From contig JAPYXD010000680.1 in assembly GCA_030998225.1 (NCBI GenBank), positions 1,922,001 through 1,986,000 on the forward strand: a stretch of 64,000 bases of DNA. The letters run 5' to 3'. Under the pieces are notes generated by a model. It was not told the origin of the DNA, searched no databases, and saw only the letters and a list, made by a program, of their open reading frames with translations. This DNA comes from Diplolepis rosae (lineage: Eukaryota > Arthropoda > Insecta > Hymenoptera > Diplolepididae). A program made the position numbers and the translations under genes. Positions 1 through 11,200 of the stretch are shown in pieces (position 1 is the stretch's first letter; each line of letters opens with the position of its first letter).

Positions 1-59
1 ATGAAATTGAAGCCGTGATACAAGAAAATAATGGGCAGAAAAAAGCAAGACTTGAATAA
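1..59 (+). CDS. 3' end of last coding exon of an upstream paralogue (S1-like tandem family)
   Basis: The window opens inside the terminal exon of another copy of the gene family. In the frame beginning at base 3 it reads EIEAVIQENNGQKKARLE and stops at 57-59. The same tail occurs at the end of gene I (two residue differences) and, more diverged, at the end of gene II, all ending KKARLE. The roughly 3.5 kb after the stop is also paralogous to 25005-28515. This is therefore the end of a third tandem copy, more closely related to gene I than gene II is. Everything 5' of this point is outside the window. Confidence 0.85.
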   Translation, partial: EIEAVIQENNGQKKARLE

Positions 60-307
60 TAATTTGTATTAGGGCCATGTATGTGACGTATCCAATCCCT
101 ACCTTACTCAAACTTTCTTTCTGTCCTTCGCATTTCCACATTAGTTGAGATATCAGGTTGGAACTTTGAGTAATTAGGTAAAAAGCACTAAGGAACGTAT
201 ATTTGCTTTTAAACATTCATAATTATAAAGGAATTTATTTTTGGAATTTTTTTCATAAATATAAAAATTTAGGACCAGATAAACGTTTTTTACTGCTTTT
301 CACTTAA

Positions 308-673
308 GGACATGTGACACTCAGGAGATTAGAAAATTTGATTCATTTCATGTTTCTACATGGCTATGGCCAAGATACATAAAAGTTTCTTTTCAAAATT
401 TGGGAAATGGTAGTGAAGATAAAAACGGACGTAGTTAGAATACTTTTTAGTTCCAAAATTGAAAAAAAGTTCAATTTTAGCAATATATATCAGAAAAATG
501 GCATTCAGTGTTAAAACGTAAAGTAGTTTATCTACGTTCAATTCTAGATTGTATCTCACCTACCATTTCTCAAATTTTGAAAACAAAATTTCATGTATTT
601 TGGACATAAACATTTAGAAACTGGACCAAATTGTTTACATGAACTTGCTGCTTCTCTCAAATATGACATGCCC
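308..673. mobile_element. TTAA-flanked foldback MITE (GGGCATGTGATA family)
   Basis: The element lies between TTAA at 304-307 and 674-677. It begins GGACATGTGAC and ends with the rough inverse, ATGACATGCCC. Related copies lie at 992-1349, 25254-25617, 48695-51566 (expanded by insertions) and probably 57169-57440. Several share an inner stretch with TCTACATG and a variant of CAAAATACATAAAA. TTAA flanks are known for piggyBac-type elements; no transposase is present, so this is a non-autonomous relic. Confidence 0.6.
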
Positions 674-991
674 TTAAATTATTCAAAGTTTCAACTCGAT
701 AGGGTTGCCAGATATACGAATGACGGTGTAGCCACCTACGCACTAAGAAGTAGCCAAAGTAGCCATCTTAACTTTTTCGTTGTAGCCAAAAAATAGCCAA
801 TAGAAAAAAGTTCAATTTTCAAAGTTTTATCAATGAAATTTTATTTTTATACTACAAGTGTGATCAATACATACGTAAGAAATGTACGAAACGAGATTCT
901 GCAACTCGTTATTGCAATCAATATGAACATGAGTAGAACCAAACAAAAGTGCCAGTGAGGTAGGAATCGGATACGTAAGACATGACCTAAA

Positions 992-1349
992 GGGCATGTG
1001 ATAGCAGAGAGAAGTAGAAGGTTCATGCGAACAATTTAGTCTATTTTCTACATGTTTGTGTCCAAAATACATAAAATTTTGTTTTCAAAATTTGAGAAAT
1101 GGTAGAGAAAATGAAAAGGAACGTAAATAGACTACTTTTGGTTTTGATAATGAAACAAAAAATTTCCAAAATATTTTGTGAAAATACAATTTTTTTCATT
1201 CTTGAAACCAAATGCAGTCTATCTTCGTGCGTTTTTAACTTCGCTACCATTTCTTAAATTTTGAAAACATATGTTTATGCATTTTGGACACAAACATGTA
1301 GAAACCTAAAATTAATCAAATTTGCTAATTTCGTAAATATCACATGCCC
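992..1349. mobile_element. Second GGGCATGTGATA foldback MITE
   Basis: Same family as 308-673. It starts GGGCATGTGATAGC and ends TATCACATGCCC, followed by TTAA at 1350-1353; the left flank is CTAAA rather than a clean TTAA. A minus-strand open frame of 80 codons across its left part also exists in the paralogous copy near 26226-26468, but it is repeat sequence and not a gene. Confidence 0.55.
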
Positions 1350-2124
1350 TTAAGGAGTTTTGTCAGATTATTCGAATGTAATTATAAATAATTTCGTTGA
1401 ATTAATTCAATTATTTGTTGAGCCTATTATTAAATGTCAGTAGTATTAAGGTAGCACTATCCGAGTCAAAATTCGGCCTCTGTTGTCCTGCTGAAAATTT
1501 AAAGTTTGGTAGGGGTGTAAGTTTAAAAGCAGGAGCAAATTCAATATAATTTAATAGTTTATTGTTTGAAATATCTTATTATCATTATCGCACAAAAATA
1601 AGTATTGCTTAATGTAAAATCACTTATTTTACTTTTAATTTAGCTTAAATGCACACAATACAATTAATTATTTACATTTCTCTATGTAATATAAAAATAT
1701 AAGAAATAAATTATCTGGTGTAACTAATGCAGAGATTGTATAGATTATGATTATAAGCATAACTTTCCCTTTTTTGTAAAAATAAATATATTATTTTCCG
1801 TGAAACGTAGGGGCTGTAGTTCAATAACAAATTTAGTAAAATAAAGTTCAATAAGTCTATAGAATATTTGGAGCATTAAATTAGGGGCAATTTTTGTCCT
1901 TGAGATTAGCAGAAGTGGAAATATTAGGGCAAAATAATTCTATAAGATCAACAATATCAAAAAAGTAAAGTAAAAAAGAGTAGGGAGCGTCAAAGGAACG
2001 GCATTTACTTATACCTCACTTTTTACTTTCAAGGTTCTGTTTGAAAAATGCAAAAAAAGTTGGATTTTTGAAATACCAGAAATAAAAAATTAGTAGACCT
2101 AGAAGATTCTCTTTTCTACTAATA

Positions 2125-2509
2125 CACGGAGAAAAATGGAGGGTCAGCCTGAATATCTAGAGGGTCAGGTCGACCAAATATGATGATCGACTATAGGACA
2201 GCCTTCTACATAATCAAACTGATCATCTGTAGAGGGTCAGAAAAAAATAATCGATTTGATCATTGTAGAAGGTCGATTTGATCATCCTTGAAGGTCGAAA
2301 TGAAAATTTAAAACAAGATATGCAACTTGATCATCCCAGAGGATAGATTTGATTATCTTGATAGTGTGACCGTTTCTCTGTGATAATCAAGCTGATCATA
2401 AATCGAGAGTCTCCCTGATTATGTTCATAAAATTATGGAAGGACTATTTGATAACCTAGAGGGTCGGTCTGACTCTCAAAATTTTGAACCTCTAACTTCG
2501 ACCCTCCGT
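2125..2509. mobile_element. CACGGAGAAA-type insertion, absent from the paralogous spacer
   Basis: The left end is CACGGAGAAAAATGGAGGGT after a TA, and the right end is the rough inverse GACCCTCCGT. The interior is rich in GATCAT and GGGTC words. At the matching place in the next spacer (about 27505) the flanks are joined directly, so this is an insertion. The right boundary is uncertain by several bases. Confidence 0.5.
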
Positions 2510-4004
2510 ACACATACACAAGATTTCATCGCGTTATTTTATCCTCTGGTATATGTAACGTATATCAATTCTGGAACGACATATTTTGAAAAAACTGAAC
2601 CCATGTACAATGTCCCTGAAACTAGATCGAATATTGTCAAGTTTGAGAGGTCGTAATTCATGATCTATTAGACCAAGGAACTTTTTACTTTTTCTGAAAC
2701 TAGTGAAAATTGAGTCTACTTCCATCCACTTGTTAAACACTGTGCTCTAAAATTGATAGATTGCACAGTACAGAGCCATTTTCAAAAAGTAGTCATTTTT
2801 GTCACAAAATAGGAGAAACTTGGGTTTTTTTTTTGGAAAAACCAATCAATGGAGGAGAATACGAACTTCCATAGAGTCAAGTGTTTTCCCTCATTATCAT
2901 TGTTTGAAAGCTACGCGTAATTCCTAGTTGTTGACGTATACTTTAAAAAATCAGATTGATCATTGAGCGGATTGATCATGAAAGTATTGTCCACAGGCAG
3001 AAAGCGGGAGGAAAAAAAGGTTCCAAATTTAATAAAAAGATAATTGTTTATAAAGCATCACTATTTTGTTATATAAAAAAGAATAACAGGACGTGCAGTA
3101 CATCACTTTGAAAATCTCCGGGGGTTATGCACATTTTAAGTATGACAACAATTTTTTATATCGAAAACTTTTTTTACTGTAACCTATTGAAAAAACATCA
3201 ATTTTTCCCATTTCAAAATTTTGAAGGTTCATTTCTCGAAATTTTCAAATATTATATTAAAAAAAAGAATAAGAGTCGATTATTTTTGAACATAGAACGG
3301 GACAAAGCATATTTTTTTCGGAAGAAAATTTTGGGGGGTAAATTACGCATGGAATGACCCATATTCAGTTCGAATAATATTTCAACTATAATAAAGTATT
3401 CTGTTTCAAATGTTTCATTTATTTTATATTTTTTCAGATATCATTTTCTATTATTTTGAAATTTACTACATTTCTAAAACTTCAAGCAATTTTTTGGTCA
3501 GCAGAAATGTAAGAGGTTATAAAATTCATACATAAGGAACTTCCAACTTCATACTTGATAACCTAATAGTCAATTGTGGTATTGATTTAATCCTTATTGC
3601 AAGTACTAGGTGAACTAAAGAGTGTCAGTAGTAGAAATAAGTAAAAATTCTCATTTTGAGGTGTTACTTTAAGTACAGAAGTATAAAAATAACAAAATAT
3701 AAATAAATTAAAAGTAATGCGATTCATCCTTTGTCAGGAACAAATATTAGAGAGGTTTTATTATTTCGAGTCTTCAGATAACCTTTGATCATTTTCCAGG
3801 GGATTTTACTTACTAAAACGATTCATCGCAAAATCTAATATCTTTTTTTCTGTGGAAAACGTATTGAACTTTCACGATATTTTCAAGTAAACATTTCTCA
3901 GACTAGAAAGTAAACGTTGTCAAGTTCGTCATCCTGTAATGTGAAATTATTACTGATGAGTTTACTTGTACATATTATTTTCATGAGCACTTTTCTTCCT
4001 TATA

Positions 4005-4425
4005 CACGGAGAAACATGGAGATCATAAGAATATGAACGATTACTGAAATAAAAGGAATGATTACCAAAGAATAAAAGAGAGTATTTAACAGTACGGAAG
4101 TCATTCCTAAACTGCATACATCCAGAAAACAGTTTCTTTGAAACAAAGATCCATTTCTTTGATATACGGTCAAAGTAAAAGTTTCTTGTAATTAAAGAAA
4201 GTTTTGTTGATTCAAACAAATTTACTTTAACGTGAACCAATCTATTTCTTTGGGTCAAAGAAATTTTTTTGAATTAACAAAACTTGATTATAATGCAAAG
4301 AAATATTTTCTTTGACGGTATATCAAAGAAACTGTTTTCTCAGTTTAACACTCTCTTTTCTCACCTGGTAGTCAGTCCTAGTTTTTATTAATCATTAATA
4401 TTTTTCTGATCCTCTTTTTTCGCCG
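4005..4425. mobile_element. CACGGAGAAA foldback MITE
   Basis: Starts CACGGAGAAACATGG after TA at 4003-4004 and ends TTTTTTCGCCG before TA. The halves are loosely self-complementary, with recurring CAAAGAAA and TTTCTTTG words that allow long hairpins. The same element is at 34843-35262 with matching flanks, so it was inserted before the gene units duplicated. Confidence 0.6.
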
Positions 4426-5187
4426 TATAGAGTAATCTCTAAACTTGAAGATATTTAATGATAAATAAATATGATTTTAAATATTATAATATGAGTAACA
4501 ACAAAAAATTCATTTCGTCTCATCCACATGAAAAACTCAGGTCATAATTTCATTGCGTTCTAAACGACTAAAAATGAACAGAAAAATAATTAGAAATTGA
4601 AAAATTATTAAAGGATCAAATTTTGGTTCAGAAACATTTGTAATACTTTCCAATACTCACATCATTTAAATTTAGTAGATTTTAATAGAAGCAAAGTGAA
4701 ACGTACATAAAGACCATAAATTCAACTGAACTTCTTGTAAAATTTTCTGAAAAGTCTAGTTGAAAAAATAAGTACCGAACTTTCTGCAAATGTTACAAAT
4801 CTTTTACGTCCGCGTGGGACTACAATTTCTCTAAATGTGAACTGGATCTAATAGAAGTAAAACTTTTTACAAATCCTATAATTCCAAGGTCTAAAAAGGG
4901 CAATGCAAAACTTATCTGTTTTCAAATTCATTCCATTCTTCTGTATAATGCGTCAAAAATATTAGTTATTTTGAACACAAAAGTTTCAGACTATTTCTAT
5001 TAATTTCCCTTTGTCAATACTGAGACAAGAAGCAAGTATTAGTTATTTGTGACTCATTTAAAAATAATTAAGATATGTAAATTCTTCTTTTGTTGTTAAA
5101 GCTCTTACAGGTTTCGAAGCGTGATTCATAAGCTGACACGAAGTTCTGTGCCACGTTTTGCTTGAAAGTTTTCTTTAGTTTGTTGAA

Positions 5188-5245
5188 ATGTCACCTATCG
5201 CCAATATTTTAATAATTTTTTTGATTGTTTCAATTCAAAATATTG
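5188..5245 (+). CDS. Gene I exon 1: signal peptide
   Basis: The ATG at 5188 opens a 19-codon exon encoding MSPIANILIIFLIVSIQNI plus one base of a Gly codon, a typical short hydrophobic secretion signal. The donor is G|GTGAGT (phase 1). Gene II has the same exon at 38480-38537 with conserved length. The roughly 60 bases upstream are also conserved between the genes (CATAAGCTGAC, AAGTTCTGTGCCACGT), which marks the 5' leader or proximal promoter; no convincing TATA box is seen. Confidence 0.85.
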
Positions 5246-8200
5246 GTGAGTACTTAAAATTTCATAAAATTATTACTTGATAAGTTTTTGGAATCTTCCT
5301 CTCTCGCCAAACCAGTGCCCGAGTACAACATATGTTACATATGGAAAAGATAAATTATCCATATTTCTTATATAATTTATTACTCTTGAACGTGGAACTT
5401 AAAAATCGTACACTGAGAAAAAAATGCTGTTGAATCAAAAGCATTTCTCTCCAAAAGCATGTATATCATGGATTCAAATCAATATGCTATAGAATTAGTA
5501 ACATATTTATTGGTTCTTGTAGTACATTTTTATGAATTAATAGTATACATGCTTTTGGAAAGAAATGCTTTTGATTCAACAGCATTTTTTTCTCACTGTA
5601 AAGTATTATGAACGTTCGGACGAGGACGTAAAGCAGTTCAGAAATAAACCTCTCGAAAAATGTCATAATGATGATTTGTAAACCTCATTTGGGGTGGCGA
5701 TTTTTACCGTACTTGGACGGTAAAACTGACTTTACCAGCGCTTGCGCACGCGCAGTTCATGACTTTCAGCGTCCAAGTACGGTAAAAATCCCCACCCCAA
5801 CCCCGATTTTCTAAAGTTATACCAAACACTCTCGAAATGACGCGAAAGACGTCTTTTCCTTGCATAAAGTATCGTATGTAATTTAAAGACAAGCCACGTA
5901 TACATACTCACACCTAGTAAAACTTTTGCCTTGTAGGCGGAAAGCTGCGGGTCCAATTTACCCATCCGTGAATTTTTTAAACCTATCATAATGCCCTTTT
6001 ATAATTCATATCATGATAAGAATTATTTAAGTTATGCCATTTGATGAATATTTGATCATTATTTCTACACGCAAAGAAATGTCTAGCAAGTACAAAGATA
6101 GATATCGCTGTTACAGCTATATTATTAACCATCCTAACCATAAATATGGCTGATATAATATAAAAAATCCTTTTAACAGCTACACATTTTATTAGGTGTA
6201 TTAAGCTAGCATAACACACTTGTCAGATGAAGTTTTAAACTATGCTACAATTTAGGGCTCTTTCAAAGCTAATTTAATGCCGTATTCTGCAATTTAATGC
6301 TCACACATTTTTTATAAAATAGTATATTACGTGCCTAGGCGAACAATGAGGGTTATTGAGCGACGCGCGACAATGCTCGCAGGAGATCGAAGCCAAGGTG
6401 TAGTCGAGGTGTAGGTGAGGCGTGGTCGAGGTGTAGCCGAGACGAAGCCGAGGCGCGATCAGTCCTGCGAGCATTGTAGAATACATGCATTGGCATGTAT
6501 TCTATTTTATGTGACTTTGGTGCATATACGAGTTTTTAGGCGTAAACTCGAATCTAATCTATTATCATTTTCTTCCATTACACTTGATAATTTGCGGCTA
6601 GTCCTGGCCATTTTGATTTTATCGATCTTGTGTAGTAGTAGCGTGTTGTAATAGAGCATGCGCAGTTCAAATGTACAAGGCTTTGTCAGTAGGGTGCTAA
6701 CGCTGTACAAAGAAGAAGAAGAATAAGAAGATTACGCTCCGCTGTATGGTTATAGGCACATGCGCAGTTCAATTTTTACATTTCATTCCTCTGTAGCGCA
6801 ATACACAACATTGCGCTACTCTTGGTTGTAGCGAAAACACGAGTTTACACGCCGGAGGCACATAAAAATATGTTTGCGCCAGCTTAACATTGAGCAGGTA
6901 CCACACACCATAAAACACGTTAAAAAAGTGATTGATCCAATTCATTTACATATCATAAATTAAGGCTCATTTCAGGCTCTCAATATATCATTGACCGGCA
7001 AATGTAACATTTTTTACATTCTCATCATGGATGAGAAGGTATTGGTTTTATGTGAAAAATGACTTTTGAAATTTTTATCAAATCTTTACGTTTTGAGACC
7101 CCCTGAGTCAGAAAAAACGGTTTTTACGAAAGTGTCTGTCTGTCTGTCCGCCTGTCTGTCTGTCTGTCTGCCTGTCTGTCTGTAGGTCGTGTGCGGCATA
7201 ACTCTCGATAGAATCATCAGATTGAATTGAGCTTTGGTACACTTTATCGGAGCCGAAAAAGTAAGGACAAGTTCGTTAACCAGCCACATCCAATCAAAAT
7301 TGAGGGATTGAGCACTACTTTTGTGTTTTTGAAAATAACTTTTTAAAAAAATCAAAAATTTCAACACTGGTTTTTGATAGTGCTCATAAATCTCTACAAA
7401 TTATCCTGATAACATTTTTTGATTAAATCAAAATTAGAAATGTTACAGCATATTCAAATTCGAAAAAAGTCAATATCAAAATTCCATTTTCCAGTTAAAT
7501 TATACGAGATACGAAAAAACGTTATGATACAATATTATTGAATACATAAAGACCTACAAATTTGAATTGTAACATTTTTTCATAAGATACATATTTTTCT
7601 TTTTAATTAAAAAAAAACTATTGAAAATCCAAAATTCAATTTTTTAACAATAATATGTAAAATACGAAAAAAACGTAAGAATACAAAGTTGTTCGTTTCA
7701 AAAAGATCTACAAATTTTGTCTGACGCTGTTTCTGGTAAAACATATATTTTTCGTTTTAATTCCAAAAAATACGTTTAAAATTCAAAAATTCCATTTTTT
7801 AGACGAAATATGTGACATACAAAAAAAACGTTTATCTGGAAAATTGTTTGCCTAAATGAGGTTTACAAAGTCTCATTAAAACATTTCGGGACAGGATGTA
7901 TATTTTATGTTATGATTTTTAATATTAAAAAAATTCGATTTTTTTCACCAAAATATGTGAGATACGAAATAAGCGTTGTTCTGTAAAATCGTTTCCTTAA
8001 ATAAGGTCTACGATTGTTTTTTTCTTTTTGAGAGATTTGGAAGAAAATAAATTATTTTAATCATGTAATTTATTAAAAAGTTACTGAAATGTATACAGAA
8101 AATCGATCACGAAGCGCGAGCGTCATGATGAGAATGTGTTCCTTAAGGCTGATAGAGCCTTAAGTAAATTGAATTTCCTGTTTCACATAAATTCAAAAAG

Positions 8201-11200
8201 AAATTGAGTGACTTTGAGAAAATGTGTAATTCACATCATCTGTAATATTATTATAAAATTGGTTTGAGCTTCAGTATCAAATTATAAGAAATAAACTTAA
8301 ATGTATGCGAAGAGCACAAGACCGAGCGCGAAGCGCGAGGTCCAGAAAGAACGGAGCGCGAAGCGCGACGATCGAATTGCGCGCCCTAGGCGCGTTCAAA
8401 CTTGCGAACGAAGCGCGCAATGAGAATGTGCCCGCTAAGCGGGCAGAAATTTTATTTTTTTAACATATGTGTTGTGCCAGCTTATCATTATGAAATATTC
8501 GAAAAAAAATAAAACGAAATGATTGAGCCAATGTATTTACATACCATAATTTAAGGTTCATTTAAGGCTCTCAAAATATCATGGACTGGAAGTCGTAACA
8601 TTTTTCTTTTCACAGTAGTTTTGTGCCAGCTTAACGTTATGAAATATTCAAAAATGAGTACAACAAACTGATTAAGCCAATTCATTTGCGTATCATAATT
8701 TAAGGCTATTGAAATACCATAAACTGGAAGTATTGCAACTTTTGATTCCTTATGAAGGAAACTTTATAGTGATAATAATTTTTAATCTCGGTATTTTTAC
8801 ATATCTTGACGTAATAGAACCTCAGAAGTCGGAAGCGATTCGAGCTATGGTCAAAAAATTTGGCGGGGTTGTAGTCTAGAATGATGTGCAAAATTAGTTA
8901 GCTTCAGAGCCAGAACAATTTAAAATAAACTTTCTTTTTTATTTATAAAAGAATTTTCAAAAATATTTTTGTTCCTAAAATGTTTACCATTATATATATA
9001 CATAATTGTCAACATTTGTGCTACTTTTGTACGCTGTAGTCAAATGCATTGTTCCATAACGTTAAGCTGGCTCAACACATATATGAAAAAAAAAAATGTT
9101 ACGACTTCCAGTCCATGATATTTTGAGAGCCTTAAATGAACCTTTAAATTATGGTATGTAAATAAATTGGCTCAATCATTTTGTTTTATTTTTTTTCAAA
9201 TATTTCATAATGATAAGCTGGCACAACACATATGTTAAAAAAATAAAAAATTCCGCATAAAAAAGGCAGATGCACTTTTTACACAGCCCTACAGTAGTTG
9301 CATCTTATAAACACTACTTTTTTTTACTCCAAGCGTGCGTAGCCGATAGGGTTGGTCGTTGGAAACCGATTTTGCCTAGTTAGGCCCTGGCTATCGCCAT
9401 GAGAAAATTTCCACACGTTTTTACTCATTACTTAATATATGTCTACGGCAAATGATTTCCACTACTTTTTAAAATTTATAAATTACCTAATTTCAGGTGC
9501 AAATGACCCATTTCCTAATGCCGTTGTTTCTTTCTGGCGTATGGATTCCAAAGGAAGTGCACCAGAAACGTTTTGGGGTGTTGGGGCCTTAATTAAACCA
9601 AATTTAATCTTTATCCGGACACAATTACTTGCATTTCTCCGGCCATTGAAAACCATTGGCTTCTACACTGGACGCAGTTTTTCGATTTCAAAAACAATGG
9701 AGAATTCTGCCATTGTAGAGGAAATCACAACGTGCAATAAATACAGTTTTCTAGTTGTAAGTACTTCCGCATAACACTAAAGAGTTTGACCTTGAATGAA
9801 TTTTTTCTTTTTCTATATTACAATGTTTAGAGGTATCAAATGCTTAAAATATAAGAAATGTAATTTTTATTCAGGTGAAACCCGGTACTGGTCTAACAAC
9901 AACTTTTATGGTAACCAACAAGGTTTTAATACAGGCGCATGATAATGCAAATTTTATAGGATGGAATATGGAGGTAGAAATAACATTTTACTTGAATACC
10001 ATTTATCCCAATTGCCAAGAAATGGACATTTAACCTTATTCGAATCTATGAGAACAATTTAGATATTTCCCTCTACACTGAAAAAACAGTATAGCTGAGA
10101 GAACTACAGTACCGGTCAGAATTGTCCGGCCACCTGTTTTTCGATAATTGCTTAAATTATCCTAATTTGAATTATATAAGTGAAAAAATTTGGTCTCTTG
10201 ATTAAATTTAAAGCTATCAAAATTCTTTATAAAATAAACCCAGCATGAATTCATTTTGTTAAATTTTTAAGAAGTTATTGCAGAAATAGTCAAGATTTCA
10301 ATGCTTTCTTAAATTTAAAATAACTTTCCAAGTAATCAACATTTTTTAATGTTCTTGTACTAATTTTAGAGCTAAGATTCTACAGAGTCGCATTAAATTA
10401 TGATTATAAATCTATAAATTTTTGCTTGCATAATGCAAAGAGTTAAAATTGTAACAAAAAAGTAGGGAAATTTCGAAAACATTTCATGTGTAGGTAAATC
10501 ATAATAAAGATTATATGAATATATATTTAAAGGGGATTCGATACAAAATTCTGTGATTATATGTTTTATATATCTTATAAAAATGTTTTTCTAAGCAAAA
10601 GCAATATTGGAATTTTTCCAACTTTTTTATTTGAACTTTAACCTCGTGCAGTATGTAAGAAAAAAATTACACATCAATTCCAAGAATTTTGATCGATTTT
10701 GTAGAAATTCAGCTTTAAAATTAGTTCAAGAACATTAAAAAATGTTGATTACTTTGAAAGTTATTTAAAATTTGAGAAAGCATTGAAATCTTGACTATTT
10801 CTGCAATAATTTCTTCAAAATTTAACCAAACGAATTCATGCTGGACTCATTTTATAAAGAATTTTGATAGCTTTAAATTTAATTAAGAGAACAAATTTTT
10901 TCACTTACATAATTCAAATTAGGATAATTTAAGCAATTATAGAAAAACAGGTGGCCGGACAATTCTGACCGGTGCTGTATATTTTGGTCCTCAAAACCAG
11001 GAAATATTGCTATCAGACCAATACTGCGGTGTGGTGCTTAGAACTATACGAGTATAAGTGAAACAACTATTTAAAATATCTAAAAATTCTTTCCTTTGCA
11101 TTTTCATGATTAGAAGTCGTATTACGGTACTGTCTCAATATAAATACAATACCTCCAAAAGTACTGGCAACAACGTTTTTTACGACTATATTATATATAT

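Larger units (their letters stand above)
60..5187. other. Intergenic stretch between the upstream copy and gene I
   Basis: No gene is supported here. Bases 60-3500 are paralogous to 25005-28490, and 3990-5187 to 34828-38479, so this is ordinary spacer of the tandem array. It holds two TTAA-flanked foldback elements (308-673, 992-1349), a CACGGAGAAA-ended insertion (2125-2509) absent from the paralogous spacer at about 27505, and a 421-bp foldback element (4005-4425). An outer repeat, with AGGGCCATGTATGTGACG near 67 and its rough inverse near 960-990, brackets the first element. The remainder is AT-rich with no repeated coding signal. Confidence 0.6.
5246..9496 (+). other. Gene I intron 1 (4,251 bp), repeat-filled
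   Basis: It holds a TA-flanked MITE (5411-5598), a foldback (5691-5798), a GC-richer element (6324-6865), a 1.4-kb repeat with a GTCT microsatellite (7010-8455) and a large inverted-repeat element (8455-9245). The corresponding intron of gene II is 2,506 bp (38538-41043), and the difference is accounted for by repeats. Confidence 0.75.

Noticed and set aside
830..1072. Minus-strand 80-codon open frame, repeated at 26226-26468 with few changes
   Set aside because: Both copies lie in paralogous spacer repeat sequence, and the start region (YFGHKH) recurs in many MITE copies in several frames. No splice or promoter context.
3127..3357. 76-codon open frame near 3.1 kb
   Set aside because: The paralogue at 28118 carries a frame change and homopolymer indels; typical AT-rich chance frame.
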